Assembly: GCF_937123705.1 (NCBI RefSeq) | Contig: NZ_CAKZKO010000010.1 | Span: 95,244 to 159,243 of the forward strand | DNA from: an uncultured Paraglaciecola sp. | GTDB lineage: Bacteria; Pseudomonadota; Gammaproteobacteria; Enterobacterales; Alteromonadaceae | Length of the DNA: 64,000 nt | Reading direction: 5' to 3' | Translations under genes and position numbers: made by a program | Notes under the pieces: generated by a model | The model's input: only the letters and a program-made list of their open reading frames with translations | The model's database searches: none | What the model was told of the DNA's origin: nothing | Shown here: in pieces, positions 1 to 9,764 of the stretch | Position numbering within the stretch: position 1 is the stretch's first letter | How the letters are laid out: each line of letters opens with the position of its first letter

Positions 1-1
1 G

Positions 2-3000
2 CCATTTAAGTGCGTAGATGACTTAAATGGTACTAGCTGTGAAATCACTTTTACCAAAAATACAGCAGAACCTTCTCAGTGTCTGGGGGTCTTTCCCAAT
101 GGGGCATCCACACACAGTAACAGTGGTAATATATTTTTTGGGTATAATTCACAGCTCCTTGGTAGCGATGACAAATTGCTGGCTACTGGCACTGTCGGTA
201 AAAATGGTGGATCAAATAAAAACACCTGTGATTCAGCAGGTGACTGTGAAGCTGGAGGTACGCCATCAGACACTTCGGAAGTGGTGTTTCAGAACAGCTC
301 TAGTGACAAAAATATTCCATTAGGGTTTAAACAATCAGTAGAAATAGGCAGCGGCAGTTTTGCCAGTAACGAATTCAAGGATATCAACGCTGGTGGCGCT
401 TCACAGGCAAGTATTACGTTCTCAAATTCTCACAGTGAATACTTTGTTGATAGACTGGTATTAGGCTTCAAAAATACTTTGTACCTTCAAGCTGGGGCCA
501 CTTATTGGTTCAATCAATTGTCTTTAAATAGTCAATCTGAGATCATTATTCAAGGTACTGGAACGGCACTAATTTATGTTAATCAAAGTGTTAATTTTCC
601 ATCCCCCGGCCTTATAAATTCTCCTTCAATCAACTCTAGTGGTGACGCCAGCAAATTAGCAATGCATGTTTCCTCTGACGTAAATTTTAATAACAATAGT
701 ACTTTTAGCGGCAGCTTATACGTGGCCGGCGATTTATCAATGGGTTCATCAAGTTACGCTTTTGGTGCGGTTAGCGCTGCTAATATTGACCTAGGAAGCC
801 AGTCAACTATCACCTATAAAGATGAGGAAATGGCAGCGACTGAATATGGGGATTTTTGTGGTGGTCAAGAAGCGGGTGTGCACCATTATCGAATAGAGCA
901 TGACGCCCAAGGGTTTACCTGCGAAGCAGAAACAATGATCATAAAAGCCTGTGCCGATGAAAACTGTGACATTCTGTATGATCAAGAAACCGCGATTCAG
1001 TTGTCGCCATTAGGGTGGGAAGGTGAAAATCCTTTTGTTTTTGTTGGTGAGCATACCATTAGCTTAAAAATAACGGATGAAGGCACTTTCACTCTATCTA
1101 AAGTCAGTGCAATTCCAGAGGCCGATTTACACTGTTTCAATGGTGACAATGAAACTTGCGACATCAGCTTTTCAAATGATGGTTTTGAGATATACGGAGC
1201 AAATTTTTCTGAGCCATTGCCTGATCAACTAGCCGCTGCTGATTTTGTGCATGTGAACGTACGTGCGGTTCGAAATGTTGAAAATGTCTGCCAAGCTTTA
1301 TTGCAAGGCCCGCAGGAAATTGAGCTGTCTTATGATTGTGTTTCGCCTAACCAATGTGTTACGCCCCTTAATGGCATCGCTGTTGTGGGTGATGGCACAG
1401 GCGTGAACTCAGGTTTGATAACAGTAGAGTTTGATGGCGCTGGCGTGGCAAGTTTAGATGTACTGAATTACCCGGATGCCGGCCGCATAACGATCAGTGT
1501 TGCAGCAACAGTCGATGGCGTGACATTTAATCACTCAGATCAAGAGCCTGTTGACGTTTATCCTAGCTATTTGGCCTTAGGCGTAACCCAAAGCGAATTG
1601 CTCTTCAGTGGCGTAGGTAATCAAAATAACTATGTGGCAGGTGAAGACTTTACTTTTGTGGTTGGGGCTTATGGTGTAAATGATCAATTGCTACCTAACT
1701 ATCATGCCGAAACGCCGCAACTACAAGTTACTAGGGTCATACCAAACAATGTAGGTGACAATGGGCGGTTTAGATATTCCGTCACAGGGCAAAAAGCAAG
1801 TAATGGCGCTTTTTCAAATATCGCTGATATAAGTGGTGATGGGCATTTTGAAGCCGGTGAATACCGTTTTACCCAAGCTTATTATACTGAAGTAGGACGC
1901 ATCGAAATCGACCTAAGAGATGCCGATTATCTAGGGAATCTTATCTCATCAAAAGATAAGTTACTGCTAGGCGATTTTTATCCAGCCTATTTTAAGGTTG
2001 AGTTGTCTGAGCAACCAGTATTGGCCCATACCTGCAATAACACCTTTAGTTATATAGGGCAAAATATTGGCTTTGTAAGTGCTCCAGAATTTACTTTAAG
2101 TGCCTACAATGCACTGGATGCAAAGACCAATAATTATAGTGGTGCTCATTGGAATTATTTTCCTGATGAACTGATTTTAGAGGGCAATGTAAGTTACCTC
2201 GACAGCTCAGTCTATGCAGCAGACAACTCGGCCAGTGTGATTGATTTAGGCGATGCGCCAATAGTGAGCAATAATGATAATTATGATGGCACTGGAACCG
2301 TCTCTATTATCAATGGGCGCTTTCGGTACAACAAAGTTAGCCCCAATGACAACAGCGCTTTTGTCCCTGTAAGTCCGTTTGAAGCCAATATTACAGTTGC
2401 ATTCACTCAGCAATTTTTTACTAGTACTTTTACCGATCAAAACGGTGACCAAGACGCTATTTGTTATCAACTGAGTTATAACGACAACACTTGTTTAGGC
2501 TGGGATATTGTGGATGTCACCGGTACCCAAATGCGCTATGGAAGATTAAAGTTAGAAAGTACCTATGGACCGGAAAATGAGCAACTCAATGTCCCCATAA
2601 AAGCAGAATACTATGATAATGGGCAATGGCTCACCAACACCGAAGATAATTGTACTAGTATTGCTTTTACTGAAGCTGCAGGGGAAATTATTGTTACGCC
2701 TATTGATGGCTATGATACTAATTTATTGGGTGAGATTGAAAGTACAGGTGAATTACTTTCAGGAAAATCGGTAGATGATCAATTTGCCCTAAGTGCACCT
2801 GGTGAAAGTCTGTTGGGACCCGGTATTCAAGGCCAAGTAAAGGTATCCTTAGACCCTGAAGCATTAAATGTCGATTGGACGCAGTATCTAAATTATGACT
2901 GGAATGGCGATGGATTTATTGACTCTGAAGATTCGCCTGAGGCTACTGTTACCTTTGGCTTGTTCAGAGGGAATGACAGTATCATCCAATGGCGAGAAGT

Positions 3001-3010
3001 TTACAATTAA
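2..3010 (+). CDS. mshQ: MSHA biogenesis protein MshQ-like, 5'-truncated by window edge
   Basis: The frame is open from base 2 to the stop at 3008-3010, so the gene starts left of the window; an internal TTG at 176 is not a credible start. About 1000 residues are present. The product looks like the C-terminal part of MshQ, a large extracytoplasmic protein of the MSHA type IV pilus locus: cysteine-containing beta-rich repeats, then the DUF6701-type region and a C-terminal stretch with an Asp-rich turn (YDWNGDGFIDSEDSP, about 20-35 residues before the end). Location fits, because MSHA loci in Vibrio and Shewanella lie next to mreB. Family assignment is by overall character and context; the exact role of MshQ in pilus assembly is not settled. 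Confidence 0.7.
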   Translation, partial: PFKCVDDLNGTSCEITFTKNTAEPSQCLGVFPNGASTHSNSGNIFFGYNSQLLGSDDKLLATGTVGKNGGSNKNTCDSAGDCEAGGTPSDTSEVVFQNSSSDKNIPLGFKQSVEIGSGSFASNEFKDINAGGASQASITFSNSHSEYFVDRLVLGFKNTLYLQAGATYWFNQLSLNSQSEIIIQGTGTALIYVNQSVNFPSPGLINSPSINSSGDASKLAMHVSSDVNFNNNSTFSGSLYVAGDLSMGSSSYAFGAVSAANIDLGSQSTITYKDEEMAATEYGDFCGGQEAGVHHYRIEHDAQGFTCEAETMIIKACADENCDILYDQETAIQLSPLGWEGENPFVFVGEHTISLKITDEGTFTLSKVSAIPEADLHCFNGDNETCDISFSNDGFEIYGANFSEPLPDQLAAADFVHVNVRAVRNVENVCQALLQGPQEIELSYDCVSPNQCVTPLNGIAVVGDGTGVNSGLITVEFDGAGVASLDVLNYPDAGRITISVAATVDGVTFNHSDQEPVDVYPSYLALGVTQSELLFSGVGNQNNYVAGEDFTFVVGAYGVNDQLLPNYHAETPQLQVTRVIPNNVGDNGRFRYSVTGQKASNGAFSNIADISGDGHFEAGEYRFTQAYYTEVGRIEIDLRDADYLGNLISSKDKLLLGDFYPAYFKVELSEQPVLAHTCNNTFSYIGQNIGFVSAPEFTLSAYNALDAKTNNYSGAHWNYFPDELILEGNVSYLDSSVYAADNSASVIDLGDAPIVSNNDNYDGTGTVSIINGRFRYNKVSPNDNSAFVPVSPFEANITVAFTQQFFTSTFTDQNGDQDAICYQLSYNDNTCLGWDIVDVTGTQMRYGRLKLESTYGPENEQLNVPIKAEYYDNGQWLTNTEDNCTSIAFTEAAGEIIVTPIDGYDTNLLGEIESTGELLSGKSVDDQFALSAPGESLLGPGIQGQVKVSLDPEALNVDWTQYLNYDWNGDGFIDSEDSPEATVTFGLFRGNDSIIQWREVYN

Positions 3011-3188
3011 CTCAAATTATCAGAGGTAAATGTGAACAAAATCACGTTTGCCTATTCAACATGCTTGCGCTTTTTGTTGTAACTCAATAGCATAGGCCTC
3101 GCAAAGTTGTGATCTGCTTAGGTTATGCCAGATTAATATCATCACAATAAAAATAGTTGCCATTGTGCAACCCGTTTGGAACCGAATA

Positions 3189-5060
3189 ATGAACCCTATA
3201 GCTCAACTTACTCTTATCTTAGCTCTTTCGTTTAGCCAAAGTATTCTGGCCGCCGATTTATCGGTTGCAGACGTTGAAAACAAAATATCTGTAAAACAAA
3301 CCGAATACGACAATTATAACAGCTCACTTGAGGCTCAAATTGCTAGTGCAGCGAGCTCAGAAATTGAGCTTTCGGAACTGCGTCAAAATGCAGCAATAGC
3401 CGATGCGGATAGGCAGGCATCGTTAATTGAAATGAATCTACAATATGAGAAAGTGATTGATGATCCAGAATTGGATATCTCTCAGTTTATGAAAACTTAC
3501 GCACAAGCCGTAAGAACCCATAAAATGATCAAAGATGCTATTACCGACAAATACAACCAATGGCAAGATGAGTTACAAGAAGTAGAGCAAATGCAGGTCT
3601 CAAAGCATAGCTTACTCAACACCATAGAAGGCCTAAAAGAGCAACTAAATAGCGTACGAATCGACCGTTTATACCAAGAGTTCAATCGTCAAGAAATGGT
3701 AGCTGTTAGCCATAACATTAGCTGTGACAAAGACGAAACTTTTGGTAAATGTAGTGATAGAGGCAAAGCCCTAGCCAAGCAGAAAGCGTCAAAGCGATTT
3801 TTAGATAGTATTTATAGTGGATTAAGTGAATCTGCAGAAGCAGAAAAAAGACGACAAACCTCTGATGCCTCGGTACAAGTGTTACGCAGTGAAGTGGCTG
3901 AGAGCAACTTTAGCGGCCAAGGTAATTTTAACGTTAAAATGAATTTAGAGCTGCAAGGCAATTTAAAACGCTCTCAAGGTTGTGAGCTGTTGGGATTAGA
4001 TAGACGCTACTGTGTTAATTTTAAGGCCAATGATGCGATTCAAGTTGCAGCCATCAGCACCTTACCTATGGCCACTGATGAATCAGTGATGTACGAGTTA
4101 ACTGTACGTTCAAATGTATTTGATGATGAAGTTTTTATTAATGGAGTCAGTTATGGTTCGACTAAGCTACAAGTTATGTTGCCTTCAGGTGAGCATGACG
4201 TAGAAGTGGTAAAACGTGGTTTTGAATCAAAACGTCAAAAAGTGGCGCTGTCTGAGTCAAAAACCTTAAAAATTGAACTGGCACGTTCACAGTACACTTT
4301 TAGTAAAGGTGAGCGAATTCAGGATATTTTAGCCGGAGACATTGCCGGTCCCGATTTAGTGGTGATCCCAGCAGGCAGTTTTCGCATGGGTGATATCACA
4401 GGAGTAGGTCTTGAAAACGAGCGCCCTGTACAATCGCAAGATCTAAAACAGTCATACGGTATCAGTGAAACAGAAATAAGCGTTAAAGCCTTTGAGACTT
4501 TTGTTAATGCAACAAGTTACGTTACCGAAGCTGAAAAACAAAAAGGTTGTGCCGCATATGAAGATGGCCAAGCTGTGTGGAAGGACGATAGAAATTGGCG
4601 TTCTCCTGGTTTCGTCCAAAATGCTGATAATCCAGTAGTATGCGTTAGTATGCATGATGCTAAGGCTTATGTTGATTGGATCTCTAAAGCCAGCAGCCAA
4701 GCCTATAAATTACCTAGCGAAGCTCGTTGGGAATACGCTGCAAGAGCAGGAAAAGAAACAGACTATTGGTGGGGAGAGGGTGTGAGTACCGATAACGCTA
4801 ATTGTGGTTGGTGTGGCAGCCAATGGTCAAATGTCAGTACCGCGCCTGTGGGTTCATTTGAGCGCAATGATTTTGGCCTTTTTGATACAGTAGGTAATGT
4901 CTGGGAATGGACCACTAGCAATCAATCGGATGGCCACTCTGTAGTGCGAGGCGGTGCTTGGAACTTTGCACCTCGATTAGCGCGTGTTTCGACACGTATG
5001 GAGATCGATAGCAGTTTTCGCTCTAACTATATAGGTTTTAGAGTTGTACGGGAGCAATAA
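3189..5060 (+). CDS. Secreted coiled-coil / PEGA / FGE-like (SUMF1-fold) protein
   Basis: 623 residues from ATG 3189; an in-frame GTG lies at 3165, but only the ATG gives a clean signal peptide (MNPIAQLTLILALSFSQ, cleavage near AADL). Parts in order: heptad-rich coiled coil about 25-160; a Cys-containing linker; a PEGA-type repeat about 305-365 (VFINGVSYG, then LPSGEHDVEV); and a formylglycine-generating-enzyme-like domain about 390 to the end (IPAGSFRMGD, LPSEARWEYAARAG, GNVWEWT, VVRGGAW, YIGFRVVRE). True FGE enzymes carry two copper-binding cysteines after the RGGSW-like motif; here that stretch reads RGGAWNFAPRLARVS with none, so sulfatase activation is unlikely. It sits alone between mshQ and mreB and ends in a terminator. 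Periplasmic or surface role inferred; substrate unknown. Confidence 0.75.
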   Translation: MNPIAQLTLILALSFSQSILAADLSVADVENKISVKQTEYDNYNSSLEAQIASAASSEIELSELRQNAAIADADRQASLIEMNLQYEKVIDDPELDISQFMKTYAQAVRTHKMIKDAITDKYNQWQDELQEVEQMQVSKHSLLNTIEGLKEQLNSVRIDRLYQEFNRQEMVAVSHNISCDKDETFGKCSDRGKALAKQKASKRFLDSIYSGLSESAEAEKRRQTSDASVQVLRSEVAESNFSGQGNFNVKMNLELQGNLKRSQGCELLGLDRRYCVNFKANDAIQVAAISTLPMATDESVMYELTVRSNVFDDEVFINGVSYGSTKLQVMLPSGEHDVEVVKRGFESKRQKVALSESKTLKIELARSQYTFSKGERIQDILAGDIAGPDLVVIPAGSFRMGDITGVGLENERPVQSQDLKQSYGISETEISVKAFETFVNATSYVTEAEKQKGCAAYEDGQAVWKDDRNWRSPGFVQNADNPVVCVSMHDAKAYVDWISKASSQAYKLPSEARWEYAARAGKETDYWWGEGVSTDNANCGWCGSQWSNVSTAPVGSFERNDFGLFDTVGNVWEWTTSNQSDGHSVVRGGAWNFAPRLARVSTRMEIDSSFRSNYIGFRVVREQ

Positions 5061-5086
5061 CCTATACAGCCCCTGTGATTTCTACA

Positions 5087-5113
5087 AATCCCGACTTAGT
5101 ATCGGGATTTTTT
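5087..5113 (+). terminator. Rho-independent terminator after the FGE-like gene
   Basis: Stem AATCCCGA / TCGGGATT with a short loop followed directly by a run of T. It isolates the FGE-like gene from the mre operon, which must therefore start from its own promoter in 5114-5290. Confidence 0.8.
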
Positions 5114-5185
5114 ATGGGCTAATAACAAGCCTAATACCAAGACAGATTGTCTGTTTTAGCAATTAATAGATAAAAACCCTCTTAA

Positions 5186-6337
<1,152 letters not shown>

Positions 6338-6360
6338 CCATACCCGACTTTAAAGTAAAC

Positions 6361-6381
6361 AAGGCGGCACTTAGTCGCCTT
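6361..6381 (+). other. Small hairpin between mreB and mreC
   Basis: Inverted repeat AAGGCG / CGCCTT with a 9-base loop followed by only a few T. It could lower read-through or protect the mreB message, giving more MreB than MreC/MreD. Weak as a full terminator. Confidence 0.35.
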
Positions 6382-6394
6382 TAGGCAGACAATA

Positions 6395-7255
6395 ATGAAT
6401 TTAATGTTTTCAAGCGGTCCTTCTCTGCCTAACAGGTTAGCTCTGGCGTTATTGCTCTCTGTGTTTCTGATTGTATTTGATCACAAGTTTGATGGTTTTG
6501 GCACCACCCGTGTTTTTCTTAATTCCTTAGTCAGCCCATTACAATATCTAGCGAATTTACCCGGCCAATTACTGAATTCTAGCGCGAGTCGTTTAGTATC
6601 CCATGATCGTTTGTTTAGCGAAAACGCCAAGTTAACCCATGATGCTGTGCTGATGAATGGCGACTTGCAGTTGCTCACTTTTTTACAACAAGAGAATGCA
6701 CGGTTGCGCAATTTACTCAATTCTCCTGTGCAACATAGTACCCGTAAGGTAGTTGCTGAGCTTATGGCGGTAGATAACAATCCATACAGTCATCAAATTG
6801 TTATCAACAAAGGTGCTATTGACGACGTCTTTGAAGGCCAGCCTGTGTTAGATGACAAAGGTATTGTGGGCCAAGTTATGCAGGTGAGCTCAACAAATAG
6901 TCGAGTGTTGCTGATTGCTGATGTTACTCACGCTATCCCTGTTCGGGTTGCTCGTAACAATGTACGTTTGGTGGTTTCAGGCTCAGGAAGTTTAAGTGAG
7001 CTTTTGATCCCCCATGTTGCTCATAGTAGTGATTTAAAGGTAGGGGATCTTTTATTGTCCTCAGGCTTAGGCAATGTATTTCCCGAGGGTTATCCGGTTG
7101 CCGAAATTTCATCCATTTTAAGAGACGAAAGTAGGCCATTTTCACAAGTCAGGGCTAAACCTGTTGCACAGCTAGATCGCCTAAAGTACTTATTATTGCT
7201 TTGGTCAGATCGGGTGATTGAGGAAACGTCACCAGCAGAGATCTCGGTAAAATGA
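6395..7255 (+). CDS. mreC: Rod-shape determining protein MreC
   Basis: 286-residue bitopic inner-membrane protein linking MreB filaments to periplasmic wall synthases. It has a short cytoplasmic tail, one membrane segment about residues 12-30, then a coiled coil (about 65-110, LLTFLQQENARLRNLL) and the beta-barrel MreC domain with family motifs such as VVINKGAIDDVFEGQPV and GLGNVFPEGYPV. Normal length. Its stop overlaps the mreD start by four bases (ATGA), indicating translational coupling. Confidence 0.96.
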   Translation: MNLMFSSGPSLPNRLALALLLSVFLIVFDHKFDGFGTTRVFLNSLVSPLQYLANLPGQLLNSSASRLVSHDRLFSENAKLTHDAVLMNGDLQLLTFLQQENARLRNLLNSPVQHSTRKVVAELMAVDNNPYSHQIVINKGAIDDVFEGQPVLDDKGIVGQVMQVSSTNSRVLLIADVTHAIPVRVARNNVRLVVSGSGSLSELLIPHVAHSSDLKVGDLLLSSGLGNVFPEGYPVAEISSILRDESRPFSQVRAKPVAQLDRLKYLLLLWSDRVIEETSPAEISVK

Positions 7256-7728
7256 GATTACGCCATTATTCTATCGCCCTTAGCGTTATTGTCGCTTTGG
7301 TATTGCAGATTATGCCAATGCCAGCCTGGGCTGATTTGTATCGCCCAGATTGGGTTTTATTGGTTTTGAGTTATTGGGCGTTGGCATTGCCCAATCGCGT
7401 CAATGTAGGTGTGGCTTTTTTTACTGGACTGATACTCGATATACTATTAGGCACCAGTATTGGGGTGCATAGTTTTGCGATGTGCCTATGTATTTATGTT
7501 TTGGTGGCAAACTATAAACGCTTACGTAATTATTCGGTTTGGCAGCAGTCCGTTATTATTGGCATTATCTCAGCCTTGTTTAATTTGATTATTTTTTGGC
7601 TGCAACATCTTATTACCGATATTTACTTTTTATTTGATTATCTTTGGCCCGTAGCCAGTTCTATGGTGATTTGGCCTTGGATGTTCTGGCTTTTACGTAA
7701 AGTACGTCGCCAACTGCGTTTACGTTAG
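7252..7728 (+). CDS. mreD: Rod-shape determining protein MreD
   Basis: 158-residue polytopic inner-membrane protein with about five hydrophobic segments, partner of MreC in the elongation complex. Overlaps mreC by ATGA and is followed two bases later by maf, so the genes are read as one unit. Family features include RPDWVLLVLSYW near residue 32 and the basic C-terminus LLRKVRRQLRLR. Length is usual for gammaproteobacterial MreD. Confidence 0.95.
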   Translation: MRLRHYSIALSVIVALVLQIMPMPAWADLYRPDWVLLVLSYWALALPNRVNVGVAFFTGLILDILLGTSIGVHSFAMCLCIYVLVANYKRLRNYSVWQQSVIIGIISALFNLIIFWLQHLITDIYFLFDYLWPVASSMVIWPWMFWLLRKVRRQLRLR

Positions 7729-7730
7729 TC

Positions 7731-8300
7731 ATGCTAGTTCTTGCTTCTCAGTCTCCGCGGCGGGCTGAACTACTTAACCAAATAGGGGTAGTGTTCAGTC
7801 AATATTCAGTGGATATTGACGAAACTGTACAAAATCATGAAGCACCAATAGATTATGTACGGCGTATGTCACAGGAAAAGTCCTCTCTAGGTTATCAACA
7901 ATATAATAGTGCTCAGGCGGTTTTGGGTGCAGACACCATAGTTGTTGCTAAGGGTAATATTCTGGGAAAACCTAAAGACAAGTCGGATGCCATACGTATG
8001 CTGAGTATGTTGTCTGATAACATTCACCAAGTATTCACCGCTGTGACGATAACCAATGGCCAACAACAAAAATCCATAGTGCTTGAAACTCAAGTTTGTT
8101 TTGGGCCTCTAACAACACAACAAATGCAATGGTATTGGCAAACGGGTGAACCACAAGATAAAGCCGGAAGTTATGGTATTCAAGGCTTAGGTGGGCAATT
8201 TGTGAAATACATTGAAGGTAGTTATAGCGCGGTAGTAGGGCTACCTTTATATCAAACAAGAATGTTATTAACTGAATTTGGGGTCATGAATGAGTGCTGA
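7731..8300 (+). CDS. maf: Maf family nucleoside triphosphate pyrophosphatase
   Basis: 189 residues. Maf proteins hydrolyse non-canonical or canonical NTPs (dTTP/UTP type, YhdE-like) to the monophosphate and are tied to septum inhibition and house-cleaning. Signature N-terminus LASQSPRRAELL, then VDIDE, the catalytic-loop motif VLGADTIV and DKAGSYGIQGLGGQF. Position between mreD and rng is the conserved gammaproteobacterial order and points to the YhdE subgroup. Starts 2 bp after mreD; its 3' end overlaps rng by 11 bp. Confidence 0.95.
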   Translation: MLVLASQSPRRAELLNQIGVVFSQYSVDIDETVQNHEAPIDYVRRMSQEKSSLGYQQYNSAQAVLGADTIVVAKGNILGKPKDKSDAIRMLSMLSDNIHQVFTAVTITNGQQQKSIVLETQVCFGPLTTQQMQWYWQTGEPQDKAGSYGIQGLGGQFVKYIEGSYSAVVGLPLYQTRMLLTEFGVMNEC

Positions 8301-9753
8301 GCTATTAATCAATGTTACCCCTTCTGAGTCACGCGTGGCCTTGATTGAAAATGGGATCTTGCAAGAAATCCATATAGAAAGGCACACCAAGCGCGGTCTT
8401 GTGGGGAATATATATCGAGGTAAAGTCAGTCGAGTATTACCTGGTATGCAAGCGGCATTTGTGGATATTGGGTTAGACAAGGCGGCATTTCTACATGCAT
8501 CTGACATTGCCATGCACAGTGAAGTTGAGGAAGATGTTTCACCTCAGCATATTGAAAAACGTGATATTCGAGAGCTGGTTAGAGATGGGCAAAATATTGT
8601 GGTGCAAGTGGTTAAAGATCAAATTGGCACTAAAGGGGCGCGGTTAACCACTGACATAACCATTCCATCACGCTACTTGGTTTTTATGCCAAGTGTCGGG
8701 CACGTTGGGGTATCGCAACGCATTGAAGATGAGGCAGAAAGAGATCGCCTTAAATCCATAGTTCAAGACTTTTGTAGTGACGATGGGGGGTTTATTTTAC
8801 GTACAGCGGCCGAAGGTGTTAAAGAACAAGAGCTAACTCAAGATGCGGATTTCTTAAAACGTCTATGGCAAAAAATACGTTCACGTATGAAAAACAAGTC
8901 CCATATTTTGTATGAAGACTTGCCTTTAGCACGCCGTGTACTTAGAGACTTTGTAGGTACAGAATTAGATCGAATTAGAATTGATTCAAAATTGTCTTTG
9001 CAAGAGCTGCAACATTTTACTAAGGAGTATGTACCGGAGTTACATAAACTTTTGGAGTATTATCCAGGCGAACGTCCCATTTTTGATTTATACGATGTAG
9101 AAAATGAGTGTCAGCGCTCTTTAGAAAGACGAGTCGATTTAAAATCTGGTGGTTATTTGATCATCGACCAAACCGAAGCCATGACCACAATCGACATTAA
9201 TACTGGTGCCTTTGTGGGTCATCGCAACTTAGAAGAAACCATTTTCAATACCAATATTGAAGCGACTCAAGCCATTGCCCGTCAACTTAGATTGCGTAAC
9301 TTGGGTGGGATGATCCTTATCGATTTTATTGATATGACAGTAGAGGACCACAAAAGACGAGTGTTGCATAGCCTTGAGGTGGCAAGTAATAAAGACAGAG
9401 CCAAAATCAATATTCATGGTTTTACGGTTTTAGGCTTGATTGAAATGACCCGCAAAAGAACCCGAGAAAGTCTAGAGCATGTGTTATGTGGTGAGTGTCC
9501 GGTATGTAAAGGACGTGGTTCGGTTAAAACAGTTGAAACTGTCTGTTTTGAAATCATGCGCGAAATTGTACGGGTTAATCGTGCCTATGATGCTGACAAG
9601 TTTGTCGTTTATGCAGCTCCCGCTGTAGCGGAAGCTTTGCTGGGTGAAGAGTCTCATATGTTGGCTGAACTGGAAGTATTCGTCACCAAACAAATTAAGG
9701 TCCATACTGAACTTCTATACAACCAAGACAAATTTGATGTTGTCATGATGTAA
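8290..9753 (+). CDS. rng: Ribonuclease G
   Basis: 487-residue endoribonuclease of the RNase E/G family, matures 16S rRNA 5' ends and takes part in mRNA turnover in the cytoplasm. N-terminal S1 domain (RGKVSRVLPGMQAAFVDIG about 38-56), 5' sensor region, DNase I-like catalytic part with metal-binding aspartates (TTIDINTGAFVG about 299; MILIDFIDM about 342) and the zinc-link cysteines (LCGECPVCKGRG about 401-412). It lacks the long C-terminal scaffold of RNase E, which separates RNase G from RNase E. Start ATG 8290 lies inside maf. Confidence 0.97.
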   Translation: MSAELLINVTPSESRVALIENGILQEIHIERHTKRGLVGNIYRGKVSRVLPGMQAAFVDIGLDKAAFLHASDIAMHSEVEEDVSPQHIEKRDIRELVRDGQNIVVQVVKDQIGTKGARLTTDITIPSRYLVFMPSVGHVGVSQRIEDEAERDRLKSIVQDFCSDDGGFILRTAAEGVKEQELTQDADFLKRLWQKIRSRMKNKSHILYEDLPLARRVLRDFVGTELDRIRIDSKLSLQELQHFTKEYVPELHKLLEYYPGERPIFDLYDVENECQRSLERRVDLKSGGYLIIDQTEAMTTIDINTGAFVGHRNLEETIFNTNIEATQAIARQLRLRNLGGMILIDFIDMTVEDHKRRVLHSLEVASNKDRAKINIHGFTVLGLIEMTRKRTRESLEHVLCGECPVCKGRGSVKTVETVCFEIMREIVRVNRAYDADKFVVYAAPAVAEALLGEESHMLAELEVFVTKQIKVHTELLYNQDKFDVVMM

Positions 9754-9764
9754 GTAATCTAAAC

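Noticed and set aside
176..3010. mshQ starting at TTG 176
   Set aside because: The frame is open to the first bases of the window with coherent protein sequence, so 176 is internal and the true start lies outside.
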